From assembly GCA_026196575.1 (NCBI GenBank), contig JAPHSX010000046.1, forward strand, positions 24,270 to 88,269: a stretch of DNA of 64,000 nucleotides, given 5' to 3'. A program made the translations under genes and the position numbers. The notes below the pieces were generated by a model. That model saw only the letters and a list, made by a program, of their open reading frames with translations. It had not been told where the DNA came from and did not search any database. Below are positions 30,643-38,372 of the stretch, one piece after another. Source of the stretch: Gammaproteobacteria bacterium. Its GTDB lineage: Bacteria > Pseudomonadota > Gammaproteobacteria > Thiohalomonadales > Thiohalomonadaceae. The first letter of the stretch is position 1. Every line of letters begins with the position of its first letter.

Positions 30643-31088
30643 TGCTCGAACCACTCGACCGCGCCATCATCAACAGACTACAGGGGGAGTTCCCCCTCTG
30701 CGAAGAACCCTATGCCCAGGTGGCAGAGGAGCTGGGTACCAGTGAGGCCGAGCTCATCGCCCGCCTGCAACGGTTGCTCGATGATAAAATTCTCAGCCGC
30801 TTCGGGCCGATGTACCACGCCGAGCGGCTCGGTGGCGGCCTCACCCTGGCGGCGCTGGCCGTCCCCGAGGAGCGGTTCGAGGCCGTGGCCGCGCAGGTCA
30901 ACGCCTTTGCCGAGGTGGCCCACAACTACCAGCGCGATCACCACCTCAATATGTGGTTCGTACTCGCCACCGAGACCCCGCAGCGCATCAACGAGGTGAT
31001 CGGCGAGATCGAACGGCTCACCGGCCTGACAGTGTTCAACATGCCCAAGGAGCAGGAGTTCTACATCGGTCTGAGGTTCGACGCATGA
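30642..31088 (+). CDS. nirG: siroheme decarboxylase subunit NirG
   Basis: This 148-residue Lrp-like protein repeats the NirD pattern: LDRAIINRLQGEFPLCEEPY at the start, FGPMYHAERLGG in the middle, and VAHNYQRDHHLNMWFVLAT toward the end. It pairs with NirH in the heme d1 pathway. I start it at ATG 30642, coupled to the nirL stop (TAATG). Its own stop overlaps nirH (ATGA). Upstream in-frame sequence belongs to nirL in another frame and should not be included. Confidence 0.91.
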   Translation: MLEPLDRAIINRLQGEFPLCEEPYAQVAEELGTSEAELIARLQRLLDDKILSRFGPMYHAERLGGGLTLAALAVPEERFEAVAAQVNAFAEVAHNYQRDHHLNMWFVLATETPQRINEVIGEIERLTGLTVFNMPKEQEFYIGLRFDA

Positions 31089-31600
31089 ATAGCGCAGCAA
31101 CCCCTACCCAGCAGACGAATTCACCCATTGACGAGATCGATCGCGCCCTGATTCAAATGACGCAGCACGGCCTGCCCCTCACCCCGCGCCCCTACCACAC
31201 CCTGGCCGAATGGCTGGGCATTGAGAGCGGGGAGGTGGTGCGACGCATCGAGCGGATGGTGGCCGACGGCATCATCCGGCGCATCGGCGCGGTACCCAAC
31301 CACTATGCCCTCGGTTATAGGGGCAACGGTATGTCGGTATGGAACGTACCTGCGGAGAAGATAGGCGAACTTGGCCCGCGCATCGGCGCACTCGATTTTG
31401 TCAGCCATTGCTACCAGCGCCCACGCCGTCTGCCCGACTGGCCCTACAACCTCTTTGCCATGGTGCATGGCCGTGACCGCGCCGAGGTGGCCGACAAGGT
31501 GGCGCAGATCGCCCGCCTGCTGGGGGCCGATGACCACGGCCACGAGGTGCTCTTCAGCACCCGCATCCTGAAAAAGACCGGGCTGCGTCTCGGCATTTAG
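31085..31600 (+). CDS. nirH: siroheme decarboxylase subunit NirH
   Basis: The 171-residue protein is the fourth Lrp-like decarboxylase subunit. It carries IDEIDRALIQMTQHGLPLTPRPY, AVPNHYALGYRGNGMSVWNV and the NirL/NirH signature CYQRPRRLPDWPYNLFAMVHG. Having all four subunits as separate genes is the Pseudomonas-type arrangement; other denitrifiers fuse nirD and nirL. The ATG lies in the nirG stop codon. nirJ follows after 26 bases with its own GAGG ribosome site. Confidence 0.91.
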   Translation: MNSAATPTQQTNSPIDEIDRALIQMTQHGLPLTPRPYHTLAEWLGIESGEVVRRIERMVADGIIRRIGAVPNHYALGYRGNGMSVWNVPAEKIGELGPRIGALDFVSHCYQRPRRLPDWPYNLFAMVHGRDRAEVADKVAQIARLLGADDHGHEVLFSTRILKKTGLRLGI

Positions 31601-31626
31601 CCCCGGCCATCAACAGAGGATCACCC

Positions 31627-32823
31627 ATGTTCCGCATCTCCCAATATATGCAGCTGCTGGCCAATCCCGGGGCGGCCACCGCAGCGCGCCCTGCCGGCAA
31701 ACCAGCCGGCCCGGTGGTGATCTGGAATCTGGTGCGCCGCTGCAACCTCACCTGCAAGCACTGCTACTCCATCTCCGCCGACAAGGATTTTCCCGGCGAG
31801 CTGGCCACCGACGAGATCCATACAGTGATGGAGGACCTCAAGGGGTTTGGCGTGCCGGTACTGATCCTCTCCGGTGGCGAGCCCCTGCTGCACCCCGATA
31901 TCTTCGAGATCTCCCACCGCGCCCGGGCGATGGGCTTCTACGTTGGCCTCTCCACCAACGGCACCCTTATCGACGAATCGAACATCGAGGCCATCGCCGC
32001 GGTCGGTTACAACTACGTGGGGATCAGTATCGACGGCATCGGTGCGACCCATGACCGTTTTCGCCGCATGGAGGGCGCCTTCGACAAGGCGATGCACGGC
32101 CTGCGCCTCTGTCATACGCGGGGGATCAAGGTGGGGCTGCGCTTCACCCTGACCCAGGACAATGCCGCCGAGCTGCCGCAGATCCTCCAGCTGATGGAGG
32201 ATGAGCAGATCGACAAGCTCTACCTCTCCCACCTCAACTATGCCGGTCGCGGCAACAAGCACCGCAAGGATGACGTGGTGCACCAAATCACCCGCCAGGC
32301 GATGGAACTGCTGTTCGAGAGCAGCCTGCGCGACATTCACAACGGCCGCCAGCGCGAATTTGTCACCGGCAACAACGATGCCGACGGCGTCTACCTGTTG
32401 CAATGGGCGCGCCAGCGCTTCCCGCAACAGGCACCGCTCCTGGAACAGCGGCTGCGCCAATGGGGCGGCAACGCCTCCGGCGTCAACATCGCCAACATCG
32501 ACAACCTCGGCAATGTCCACCCCGATACCATGTGGTGGCACTACACCCTGGGCAATGTGCGCCAGCGTCCCTTCAGCACGATCTGGCAGGATCTCTCCGA
32601 CCCGATCATGGCCAAACTGAAGCAGCGGCCACGCCCGGTGGAGGGGCGCTGCGCCGCCTGCCACTACCTGGCGATCTGCAACGGCAATACCCGCATCCGC
32701 GCCTACCAGACGAGCGACAACTACTGGGCAGAAGACCCCGGCTGCTACCTCAGCGACGAGGAGATCGGCCTGGCGCGGGAAGCGTGTGATGCCGTAGCAC
32801 ATCTCAACCAACGCCAGCGTTAA
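31627..32823 (+). CDS. nirJ: heme d1 radical SAM enzyme NirJ
   Basis: NirJ uses radical SAM chemistry to replace propionate side chains with oxo groups on the heme d1 precursor. The 398-residue protein has the cluster motif RRCNLTCKHCYS near residue 40 (CX3CX2C) and the SAM-binding GGEPLLHPD. A SPASM-like cysteine-rich tail, CAACHYLAICNGN...GCYL, probably holds a second Fe-S cluster. It lies between nirH and nirN, the usual place. Confidence 0.95.
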   Translation: MFRISQYMQLLANPGAATAARPAGKPAGPVVIWNLVRRCNLTCKHCYSISADKDFPGELATDEIHTVMEDLKGFGVPVLILSGGEPLLHPDIFEISHRARAMGFYVGLSTNGTLIDESNIEAIAAVGYNYVGISIDGIGATHDRFRRMEGAFDKAMHGLRLCHTRGIKVGLRFTLTQDNAAELPQILQLMEDEQIDKLYLSHLNYAGRGNKHRKDDVVHQITRQAMELLFESSLRDIHNGRQREFVTGNNDADGVYLLQWARQRFPQQAPLLEQRLRQWGGNASGVNIANIDNLGNVHPDTMWWHYTLGNVRQRPFSTIWQDLSDPIMAKLKQRPRPVEGRCAACHYLAICNGNTRIRAYQTSDNYWAEDPGCYLSDEEIGLAREACDAVAHLNQRQR

Positions 32824-32836
32824 CAAGAGTAAACCG

Positions 32837-34408
32837 ATGAAACCCGCACCCCTCCTCCTTCGCTATCTTGGTCTGCTCGCCCTCTTCAGCATGGCCAGCA
32901 CGGCCACCGCTCAGGCCACCGAAGGCGGTGCGCTGATCCTCTACCAACAGCACTGCGCCGTCTGCCACGGCGAGGAACGACTGGGCGGCATGGGGCCGGC
33001 GCTGCTGCCGGAGAACCTGGGGCGCCTGCGCAAGTCCGAGGCCAGCGAGGTGATCATCAAGGGGCGCGTGGCAACCCAGATGCAAGGCTTTGGCGATCGC
33101 CTGAAGGGCGAGGAGATCCAGGCGCTGGTCGACTTTATCTACACCCCGCTGGCCGAGCTGCCGCACTGGGATCTGGCCGCCACCCGCGACAGTCAGATCG
33201 TCCATCACCGCCTCGACACCCTCTCCGCCACTCCCCTGTTCAAGGCCGACATGCTCAACCTCTTTGTGGTAGTCGAACTGGGCGACCACCACTTCACCCT
33301 GCTCGACGGCGACACCTTCGAGGCGGTGGGACGCTTCCCCACCCGCTTTGCCCTGCACGGCGGCCCCAAGTACTCGCCCGACGGCCGCTTCGTCTATTTC
33401 GCCTCACGCGACGGCTGGATCGCCAAATTCGACCTCTACAACCTCAAGTGGGTGGCGGAGATCCGCGCCGGCATCAATACCCGCAATATTGCCGTCTCCG
33501 GCGACGGGCGCTATCTGATGGTCGCCAACTACCTGCCGCACACACTGGTGCTGCTCGATGCCGAATACCTCACCCCCATCAAGCAGTTCGAGGTCAGGGA
33601 CAGCACGGGGAAGAGCTCGCGGGTCAGCGCCGTCTACACCGCCAAACCGCGCCAGAGTTTTGTCGTCGCCCTCAAGGATGTACCGGAGCTGTGGGAGATC
33701 AGTTACGCCGATACACCGCCCCCCGGTTTTGCCGGCTGGGAGCACTCCTATCACAAGGAGGCGGGGGATCTGCAGCCGGGTGAGCCCTTCCCCCGGCTGC
33801 GCATCCCGGTGGAGGCCCACCTGGACGATTTTTTCTTCAACCAGGGGTACGACCTGCTGATTGGCGCCTCGCGCGAGGGCAAGGGGATGGTGGTATCGCT
33901 TGACGTAAAACGGGTGATCAACACCCTCGACCTGCCAGGTATGCCCCACCTTGGCTCCGGCATCACCTGGGAGTATCAGGGGCACAAGGTGATGGCGACC
34001 CCCAACCTCAAGGAGGGGGTGGTGAGTATTATCGACATGGAGAGCTGGCAGACCATCAAGCGCATCGAGACCCTGGGGCCGGGCTTCTTCATGCGCAGCC
34101 ACGACAACTCCCCCTACGCCTGGGTCGATGTCTTCTTCGGCCCCCACAAGGATGCGGTCCATGTGATCGACAAAAAGAGCCTGGAGATCGTCAAGACCCT
34201 GCGCCCGGCACCGGGCAAGACCGCCGCCCATGTCGAATTCACCCGCGACGGCAAGTACGCGCTATTGAGTATCTGGGAGATGGAGGGGGAGGTGATCGTC
34301 TACGACGCCACCACCCTGGAGGAGGTCAAACGGCTGCCGATGAAAAAACCGTCAGGAAAATACAACGTCTGGAACAAGACCCGCTACGAGGGGGGCACCA
34401 GCCACTAG
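32837..34408 (+). CDS. nirN: NirN, dihydro-heme d1 dehydrogenase
   Basis: NirN carries out the last step of heme d1 synthesis by oxidising the propionate side chain to acrylate and hands heme d1 to NirS. The 523-residue protein has a signal peptide (ending near TAQATEGG), an N-terminal cytochrome c domain with CAVCHGEERLGGMGPALLPE, and a d1-binding propeller similar to NirS. It starts 13 bases after nirJ and closes the nir cluster. nirE, which often follows, is absent; the next gene is on the other strand. Confidence 0.94.
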   Translation: MKPAPLLLRYLGLLALFSMASTATAQATEGGALILYQQHCAVCHGEERLGGMGPALLPENLGRLRKSEASEVIIKGRVATQMQGFGDRLKGEEIQALVDFIYTPLAELPHWDLAATRDSQIVHHRLDTLSATPLFKADMLNLFVVVELGDHHFTLLDGDTFEAVGRFPTRFALHGGPKYSPDGRFVYFASRDGWIAKFDLYNLKWVAEIRAGINTRNIAVSGDGRYLMVANYLPHTLVLLDAEYLTPIKQFEVRDSTGKSSRVSAVYTAKPRQSFVVALKDVPELWEISYADTPPPGFAGWEHSYHKEAGDLQPGEPFPRLRIPVEAHLDDFFFNQGYDLLIGASREGKGMVVSLDVKRVINTLDLPGMPHLGSGITWEYQGHKVMATPNLKEGVVSIIDMESWQTIKRIETLGPGFFMRSHDNSPYAWVDVFFGPHKDAVHVIDKKSLEIVKTLRPAPGKTAAHVEFTRDGKYALLSIWEMEGEVIVYDATTLEEVKRLPMKKPSGKYNVWNKTRYEGGTSH

Positions 34409-34456
34409 TGGGAGCTTACTCTATCGCCGGGGCATCGGCCGTCCGTGATTCATTCA

Positions 34457-34873
34457 TCAAGCCAAAATCACGTTCACTGCGGCGGCAACCGCGATACCCA
34501 CGGCGATACCGGCGGCAATTTCCAATCGGGTATGGCCCATGCGTTCGCGCAACACCTGATGGTCAGAGGCTTCCACTGCCAACTTGTTGATGGCCACCGC
34601 ATGCTTTCCCACCTCCCGGCGTAGACTGTTGGCATCGAGCATTACAATAAAGGCCAGCGTAATGGCGACACCGAAGGCAGGATGTCCGATACCCTCCTTG
34701 AGGGCAATGAGCGCGGCCATGCTACTGACAATCGCGCTGTGGTTACTAGGCAACCCACCATAACCGATGAGGTTGAACGCAAATTGCCTGGCTTTGACGC
34801 TGTTGATGATGAACTTCGAAACGCCAGCAACGAGCCAGGCCAAAAATGGTGTCAGGGCATAGGAGAAGTCCAT
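34457..34873 (-). CDS. divergent PAP2 (DUF212) membrane protein
   Basis: The 138-residue protein has about four membrane helices and the DUF212 signature NLIGYGGLPSNHSAIVSS. This family is called divergent PAP2 and is suspected to hydrolyse lipid phosphates. In Mycobacterium a PAP2-type gene (Rv3807c) sits beside the phosphoribosyltransferase Rv3806c. Here the same pairing is seen: this gene is two bases downstream of the UbiA-type gene. I infer that it removes the 5-phosphate from polyprenylphosphoryl-phosphoribose. The start at 34873 (MDFSYALTPF) avoids a longer overlap with the upstream gene. Confidence 0.85.
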   Translation of the reverse strand: MDFSYALTPFLAWLVAGVSKFIINSVKARQFAFNLIGYGGLPSNHSAIVSSMAALIALKEGIGHPAFGVAITLAFIVMLDANSLRREVGKHAVAINKLAVEASDHQVLRERMGHTRLEIAAGIAVGIAVAAAVNVILA

Positions 34874-34875
34874 GA

Positions 34876-35760
34876 TCACCCCTGTACCGGCCACAATGCC
34901 CAGCCACAAGCGGCCACCCACAGCGCCACGGCAAGCAACAACTGCCAGTCAGCCAGCAGCGCATCGGTGGGCGACTCGCCGTCGTCAAGGGCTTCCACCA
35001 CGAACCAGTAGCGGAACAGGCCAAACAAAACCAACGGTACCGTAATGACCAGTTCAGGCTTGGCCGACATCACAAACATGCTGTAGAAAAGCAGTGCCCC
35101 GGTTGCGGACATCTCTGCATAGCGATCTACCAGCGCGACAGAATACTTCTCAAGCACCTTGCGGCCCTCGGTGCCGTTTTGGCTGAGTTCCTGGCGCCGT
35201 TTTACAGCGGCCAGGTACAGCGCCAGGCAAAGGGTCGTGATGAACATCCATGAGGAGACGGGCACGCCCAGCGCCATGGCACCTGCATAGACGCGCAGGA
35301 CAAAACCGATGGCGATGGTGAAGATATCGACCACAGGCTGATGCTTGAGCACAAACGTGTAGGCCAGGTTCAGCACCAGATAGGCCGCGATAACCATCAC
35401 CACCTTTGGAGCAACAAACCAGCCCCATGCCAGCACGGCGTAGAGACAGGCGAGCAGAAGCAGGGCGACGGGTAGCGAGACGATCCCGGCCGCCAGGGGG
35501 CGGGTTCTGGACTTTCCGGGGTGACGACGGTCACGCTCGATGTCGTGCATGTCGTTGATGATGTAGGTCGCCGACGAGGCGACGCAGAACAGCAACATGG
35601 CCAACAGGGCATGACTGACAGCGTCAACATCCAGAAACGCCCCGGAAAACATCAGCGGAGCCAGTACAAATCCGTTCTTGACCCACTGCTTTGGTCGCAT
35701 CAGCCGGATTAACCCAAGCATCTGCGCTAGAGGCGAGCGAACCATTACGGTATCATGCAT
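34876..35760 (-). CDS. UbiA-family polyprenyl-phosphate phosphoribosyltransferase
   Basis: This 294-residue, roughly nine-helix UbiA-family enzyme has the acidic motif NDMHDIERDRRHPGKSRTRP. The HPxKxxRP ending is typical of decaprenyl-phosphate phosphoribosyltransferase (Rv3806c type), which joins PRPP to a polyprenyl phosphate as the first step to polyprenylphosphoryl-D-arabinose. The nearby DprE1 and DprE2 homologues support this over quinone or heme prenyl transfer. Starts at 35760 and 35745 are both possible; GAGG lies ten bases before the first. Only 28 bases separate it from the divergent gtrA-like gene. Confidence 0.88.
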   Translation of the reverse strand: MHDTVMVRSPLAQMLGLIRLMRPKQWVKNGFVLAPLMFSGAFLDVDAVSHALLAMLLFCVASSATYIINDMHDIERDRRHPGKSRTRPLAAGIVSLPVALLLLACLYAVLAWGWFVAPKVVMVIAAYLVLNLAYTFVLKHQPVVDIFTIAIGFVLRVYAGAMALGVPVSSWMFITTLCLALYLAAVKRRQELSQNGTEGRKVLEKYSVALVDRYAEMSATGALLFYSMFVMSAKPELVITVPLVLFGLFRYWFVVEALDDGESPTDALLADWQLLLAVALWVAACGWALWPVQG

Positions 35761-35788
35761 TATGTTTGTACCTCGGTGATGTCATTGA

Positions 35789-36202
35789 ATGCTTGTCTCG
35801 ACCAAGCTGGCGATTAACTACGTCATTCTCGCACTAATCGCAACTGCGGCAAACATCGGCGCCCAGGACCTTGTCATCCATGTCTACAGCGGCGCCTTCG
35901 ACATCCTGGCCTCGGTCATGGCGGGCACTGGAGTCGGGCTTGTGGTCAAATACATCCTCGACAAGCGCTACATCTTCCACTTTCGTGCGCACAGCGTCGC
36001 CCACGACACCCAGACCTTCGCCCTCTACACCGTCATGGGCCTGGCCACAACCGTAGTCTTCTGGGGTTTCGAGTTTGGCTTTCACTACCTCTTTGGAACC
36101 AGGGAAATGCGTTATCTCGGCGGCATTATTGGTCTTGGCCTCGGTTATCTGATGAAGTATCACCTCGATAAACGCTACGTCTTCCGCGCGGGGGCCCAAT
36201 GA
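35789..36202 (+). CDS. GtrA-family membrane protein
   Basis: The 137-residue protein has four predicted membrane helices and the GtrA-family repeat VKYILDKRYIFHF...MKYHLDKRYVFRA. GtrA proteins are linked to moving or presenting lipid-linked sugars. In mycobacteria a GtrA protein (Rv3789) precedes dprE1 and dprE2, and has been proposed as a flippase or anchor for the arabinose donor. The same order is found here, so a role with the arabinosyl lipid is likely. The stop overlaps the dprE1-like start (ATGA). Confidence 0.88.
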   Translation: MLVSTKLAINYVILALIATAANIGAQDLVIHVYSGAFDILASVMAGTGVGLVVKYILDKRYIFHFRAHSVAHDTQTFALYTVMGLATTVVFWGFEFGFHYLFGTREMRYLGGIIGLGLGYLMKYHLDKRYVFRAGAQ

Positions 36203-37500
36203 GACAGGTTACCGCGTGGGGGCGCCTGAGCGCCAGTCCTCATCATGTCATCAACCTGAATGATCCATCCACAGCCAGGTATCTTATTTGTCATGGTATT
36301 CATCCAGGCCTGGCCCACGGCATGGGACGCAGCTACGGTGACGTCTGCCTGAATCCGGAGGGCACACTCTGGGTCACAACCGGGCTCGACCATTTCATCG
36401 CTTTCGACGACTGCACTGGCCGCCTGGCGTGTGAGGCTGGAGTGCTGCTGCGGGACATCCAGCGGCTGGTCATTCCACGCGGCTGGATTCTGCCAGTGAC
36501 ACCGGGTACTCAACTGGTGACCGTTGGGGGAGCCATCGCCAACGATGTGCACGGCAAGAACCATCACGTACTGGGCTCTTTCGGCGATCACGTACAGAGC
36601 CTCACCCTCATTCGCACCGATGGAGAAGTCATCCAGTGCGGCCCGAATGAGCAGCCAGATTGGTTTGCCGCCACTGTCGGAGGATTGGGCCTGACGGGGG
36701 TGATCACACAGGCCGAGATCCAATTGCTCCGTGTGGCTGGACCATGGCTGGAGACCGAGACCGTTCCCTATGCCAACCTGGACGAGTTCTTCCGGCTGGC
36801 GGATGATTCCGAGGCCGAGTGGGAGCACACAGTGTCGTGGATCGATTGCATCTCGGGGGGAGGCGGGCGCGGCTTGTTCCTGCGGGGCAACCCGGCCGAT
36901 GTGGGAGAACAACCGGAGCCCGTGGGGCATAAACTGACCATGCCGATTGTGCCTCCCGTTTCGCTGGTCAATCGGCTTTCACTTCGCCTCTTCAATACAG
37001 CCTACTACCATCTTAAAAAATGGCAGGCAGGACGGACTATCACGCACTACGAACCGTTTTTCTATCCCCTGGATAACCTGTTGGAGTGGAACCGAATGTA
37101 CGGGCCGAAGGGTTTCTTTCAGTATCAAAGCGTGGTACCGCGCGATGTCGGGCAAGATGCGGTTCAGGCCATGCTCAAAGAGATCGCCCGTTCCGGTGAT
37201 GGTTCGTTCCTCGCCGTCCTGAAGACCTTTGGAAACCGCCAGTCAATCGGGATGCTGAGTTTTCCGCAGCCTGGCGTCACCTTGGCGCTGGATTTCCCCA
37301 ATCATGGGGATCGCACGCACAAACTTTTCGAGCGCCTGGATGCCATCGTGCATGAGGCTAAGGGCCGCATCTATCCGGCCAAGGATGCGCGAATGCCCAG
37401 AGAACTCTTCGAGGCGGGCTATCCACGCCTGGCTGAATTCATAAAATACCGGGACCCGGGCATCAGCTCCGGTCTCTCACGCCGCTTGATGGGAAGTTGA
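36199..37500 (+). CDS. dprE1: DprE1-like decaprenylphosphoryl-ribose 2-oxidase
   Basis: DprE1 is an FAD enzyme that oxidises polyprenylphosphoryl-ribose at C2. The 433-residue protein shows the FAD pyrophosphate block GMGRSYGDVCLNPEG and the DprE1-type sequence NDVHGKNHHVLGSFGDHV. The C-terminal catalytic lysine region AKDARMPRELFEAGYPRL is equivalent to the KDSR block of M. tuberculosis. The residue equal to tuberculosis Cys387, the target of benzothiazinones, is alanine here (TLALDFP, near residue 363). It overlaps gtrA and abuts dprE2 with no gap. Confidence 0.9.
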   Translation: MRQVTAWGRLSASPHHVINLNDPSTARYLICHGIHPGLAHGMGRSYGDVCLNPEGTLWVTTGLDHFIAFDDCTGRLACEAGVLLRDIQRLVIPRGWILPVTPGTQLVTVGGAIANDVHGKNHHVLGSFGDHVQSLTLIRTDGEVIQCGPNEQPDWFAATVGGLGLTGVITQAEIQLLRVAGPWLETETVPYANLDEFFRLADDSEAEWEHTVSWIDCISGGGGRGLFLRGNPADVGEQPEPVGHKLTMPIVPPVSLVNRLSLRLFNTAYYHLKKWQAGRTITHYEPFFYPLDNLLEWNRMYGPKGFFQYQSVVPRDVGQDAVQAMLKEIARSGDGSFLAVLKTFGNRQSIGMLSFPQPGVTLALDFPNHGDRTHKLFERLDAIVHEAKGRIYPAKDARMPRELFEAGYPRLAEFIKYRDPGISSGLSRRLMGS

Positions 37501-38253
37501 ATGAACAACAAAAAAAGAATCGTCATTATTGGCGCCACCTCGGCAATCGCCGAGCAGTGCGCCAGATTGTGGGTGCAAAACCAGCCGGCCGATCTGACTC
37601 TGGTGGGCCGCGATGCCCAGCGCATTGAGCGGGTTGCAACTGACCTAAAGGTCCGTAGCCCTCAATCCGAAATTCGGGTCGTCCAGGCTGAGTTTCTGGA
37701 TCCCGATGCCATAAACGCCACTGTTGTGAATATCGTCAAATCAGGTCACGTCGACATCGTCCTGATTGCGCATGGGTCGCTGCCCGAGCAGACCGAGTGC
37801 CAGAACGACCTTCAGTCTTGCCGCGACACACTGGAGATCAACGGAGTATCACCCGTCCTCTATGCCGAGGCCTTTGCCAAAGAGATGGAAAAAGCCAACC
37901 ACGGCACCATTGCCCTGATTGGCTCCGTGGCTGGCGACAGGGGGCGCAAGTCCAACTATGTCTACGGTGCAGCCAAAGGACTGGTTACGCGCTACGCCCA
38001 AGGATTGCAGCACCGTTTTGCGGGTTGCGGAGTCAAGGTGGTGCTTATCAAGCCTGGGCCGACTGATACCCCGATGACGGCTCACCTGAAGGGCAAGGGT
38101 GCCAAGCTCGCGCCTGTTGAGGGTGTGGCAAAACAGATTGTTGAGGGCGTGGAATCGGGTAAGCCGGTCATCTACGTGCCTGGGAAGTGGCGGTTAATTA
38201 TGATGGTTATTCGAACCCTACCTGCGTTCGTTTTTAACAAAATGGAAATTTAA
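37501..38253 (+). CDS. dprE2: DprE2-like SDR, decaprenylphosphoryl-keto-ribose reductase
   Basis: DprE2 reduces the keto intermediate made by DprE1 with NADH or NADPH, giving polyprenylphosphoryl-D-arabinose. The 250-residue SDR has the nucleotide site VIIGATSAIAEQCARL, a serine in LIGSVAGDRG, and the catalytic YxxxK in YVYGAAKGL. It starts immediately after the dprE1 stop. After its stop, base composition turns sharply to AT-rich. Pairing with DprE1 makes this call much safer than SDR similarity alone. Confidence 0.88.
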   Translation: MNNKKRIVIIGATSAIAEQCARLWVQNQPADLTLVGRDAQRIERVATDLKVRSPQSEIRVVQAEFLDPDAINATVVNIVKSGHVDIVLIAHGSLPEQTECQNDLQSCRDTLEINGVSPVLYAEAFAKEMEKANHGTIALIGSVAGDRGRKSNYVYGAAKGLVTRYAQGLQHRFAGCGVKVVLIKPGPTDTPMTAHLKGKGAKLAPVEGVAKQIVEGVESGKPVIYVPGKWRLIMMVIRTLPAFVFNKMEI

Positions 38254-38372
38254 GATAGCCTCGATGACCGCGGACGCGGATTTAGAACGCCTGAAGAGGT
38301 TTATACTGAAATGGCGCTAGCTGCGTGAACCGGTGTGACGCACTTATGACTAAAATCCGCGGAATCCGACCC

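Noticed and set aside
31621-32826. Open frame antisense to nirJ
   Set aside because: nirJ has the CX3CX2C radical SAM motif and fits the nir operon; the antisense frame is a composition artefact.
34409-34456. Possible terminator between nirN and the DUF212 gene
   Set aside because: The gap is between converging genes, but I found no convincing stem followed by a T-run on either strand.
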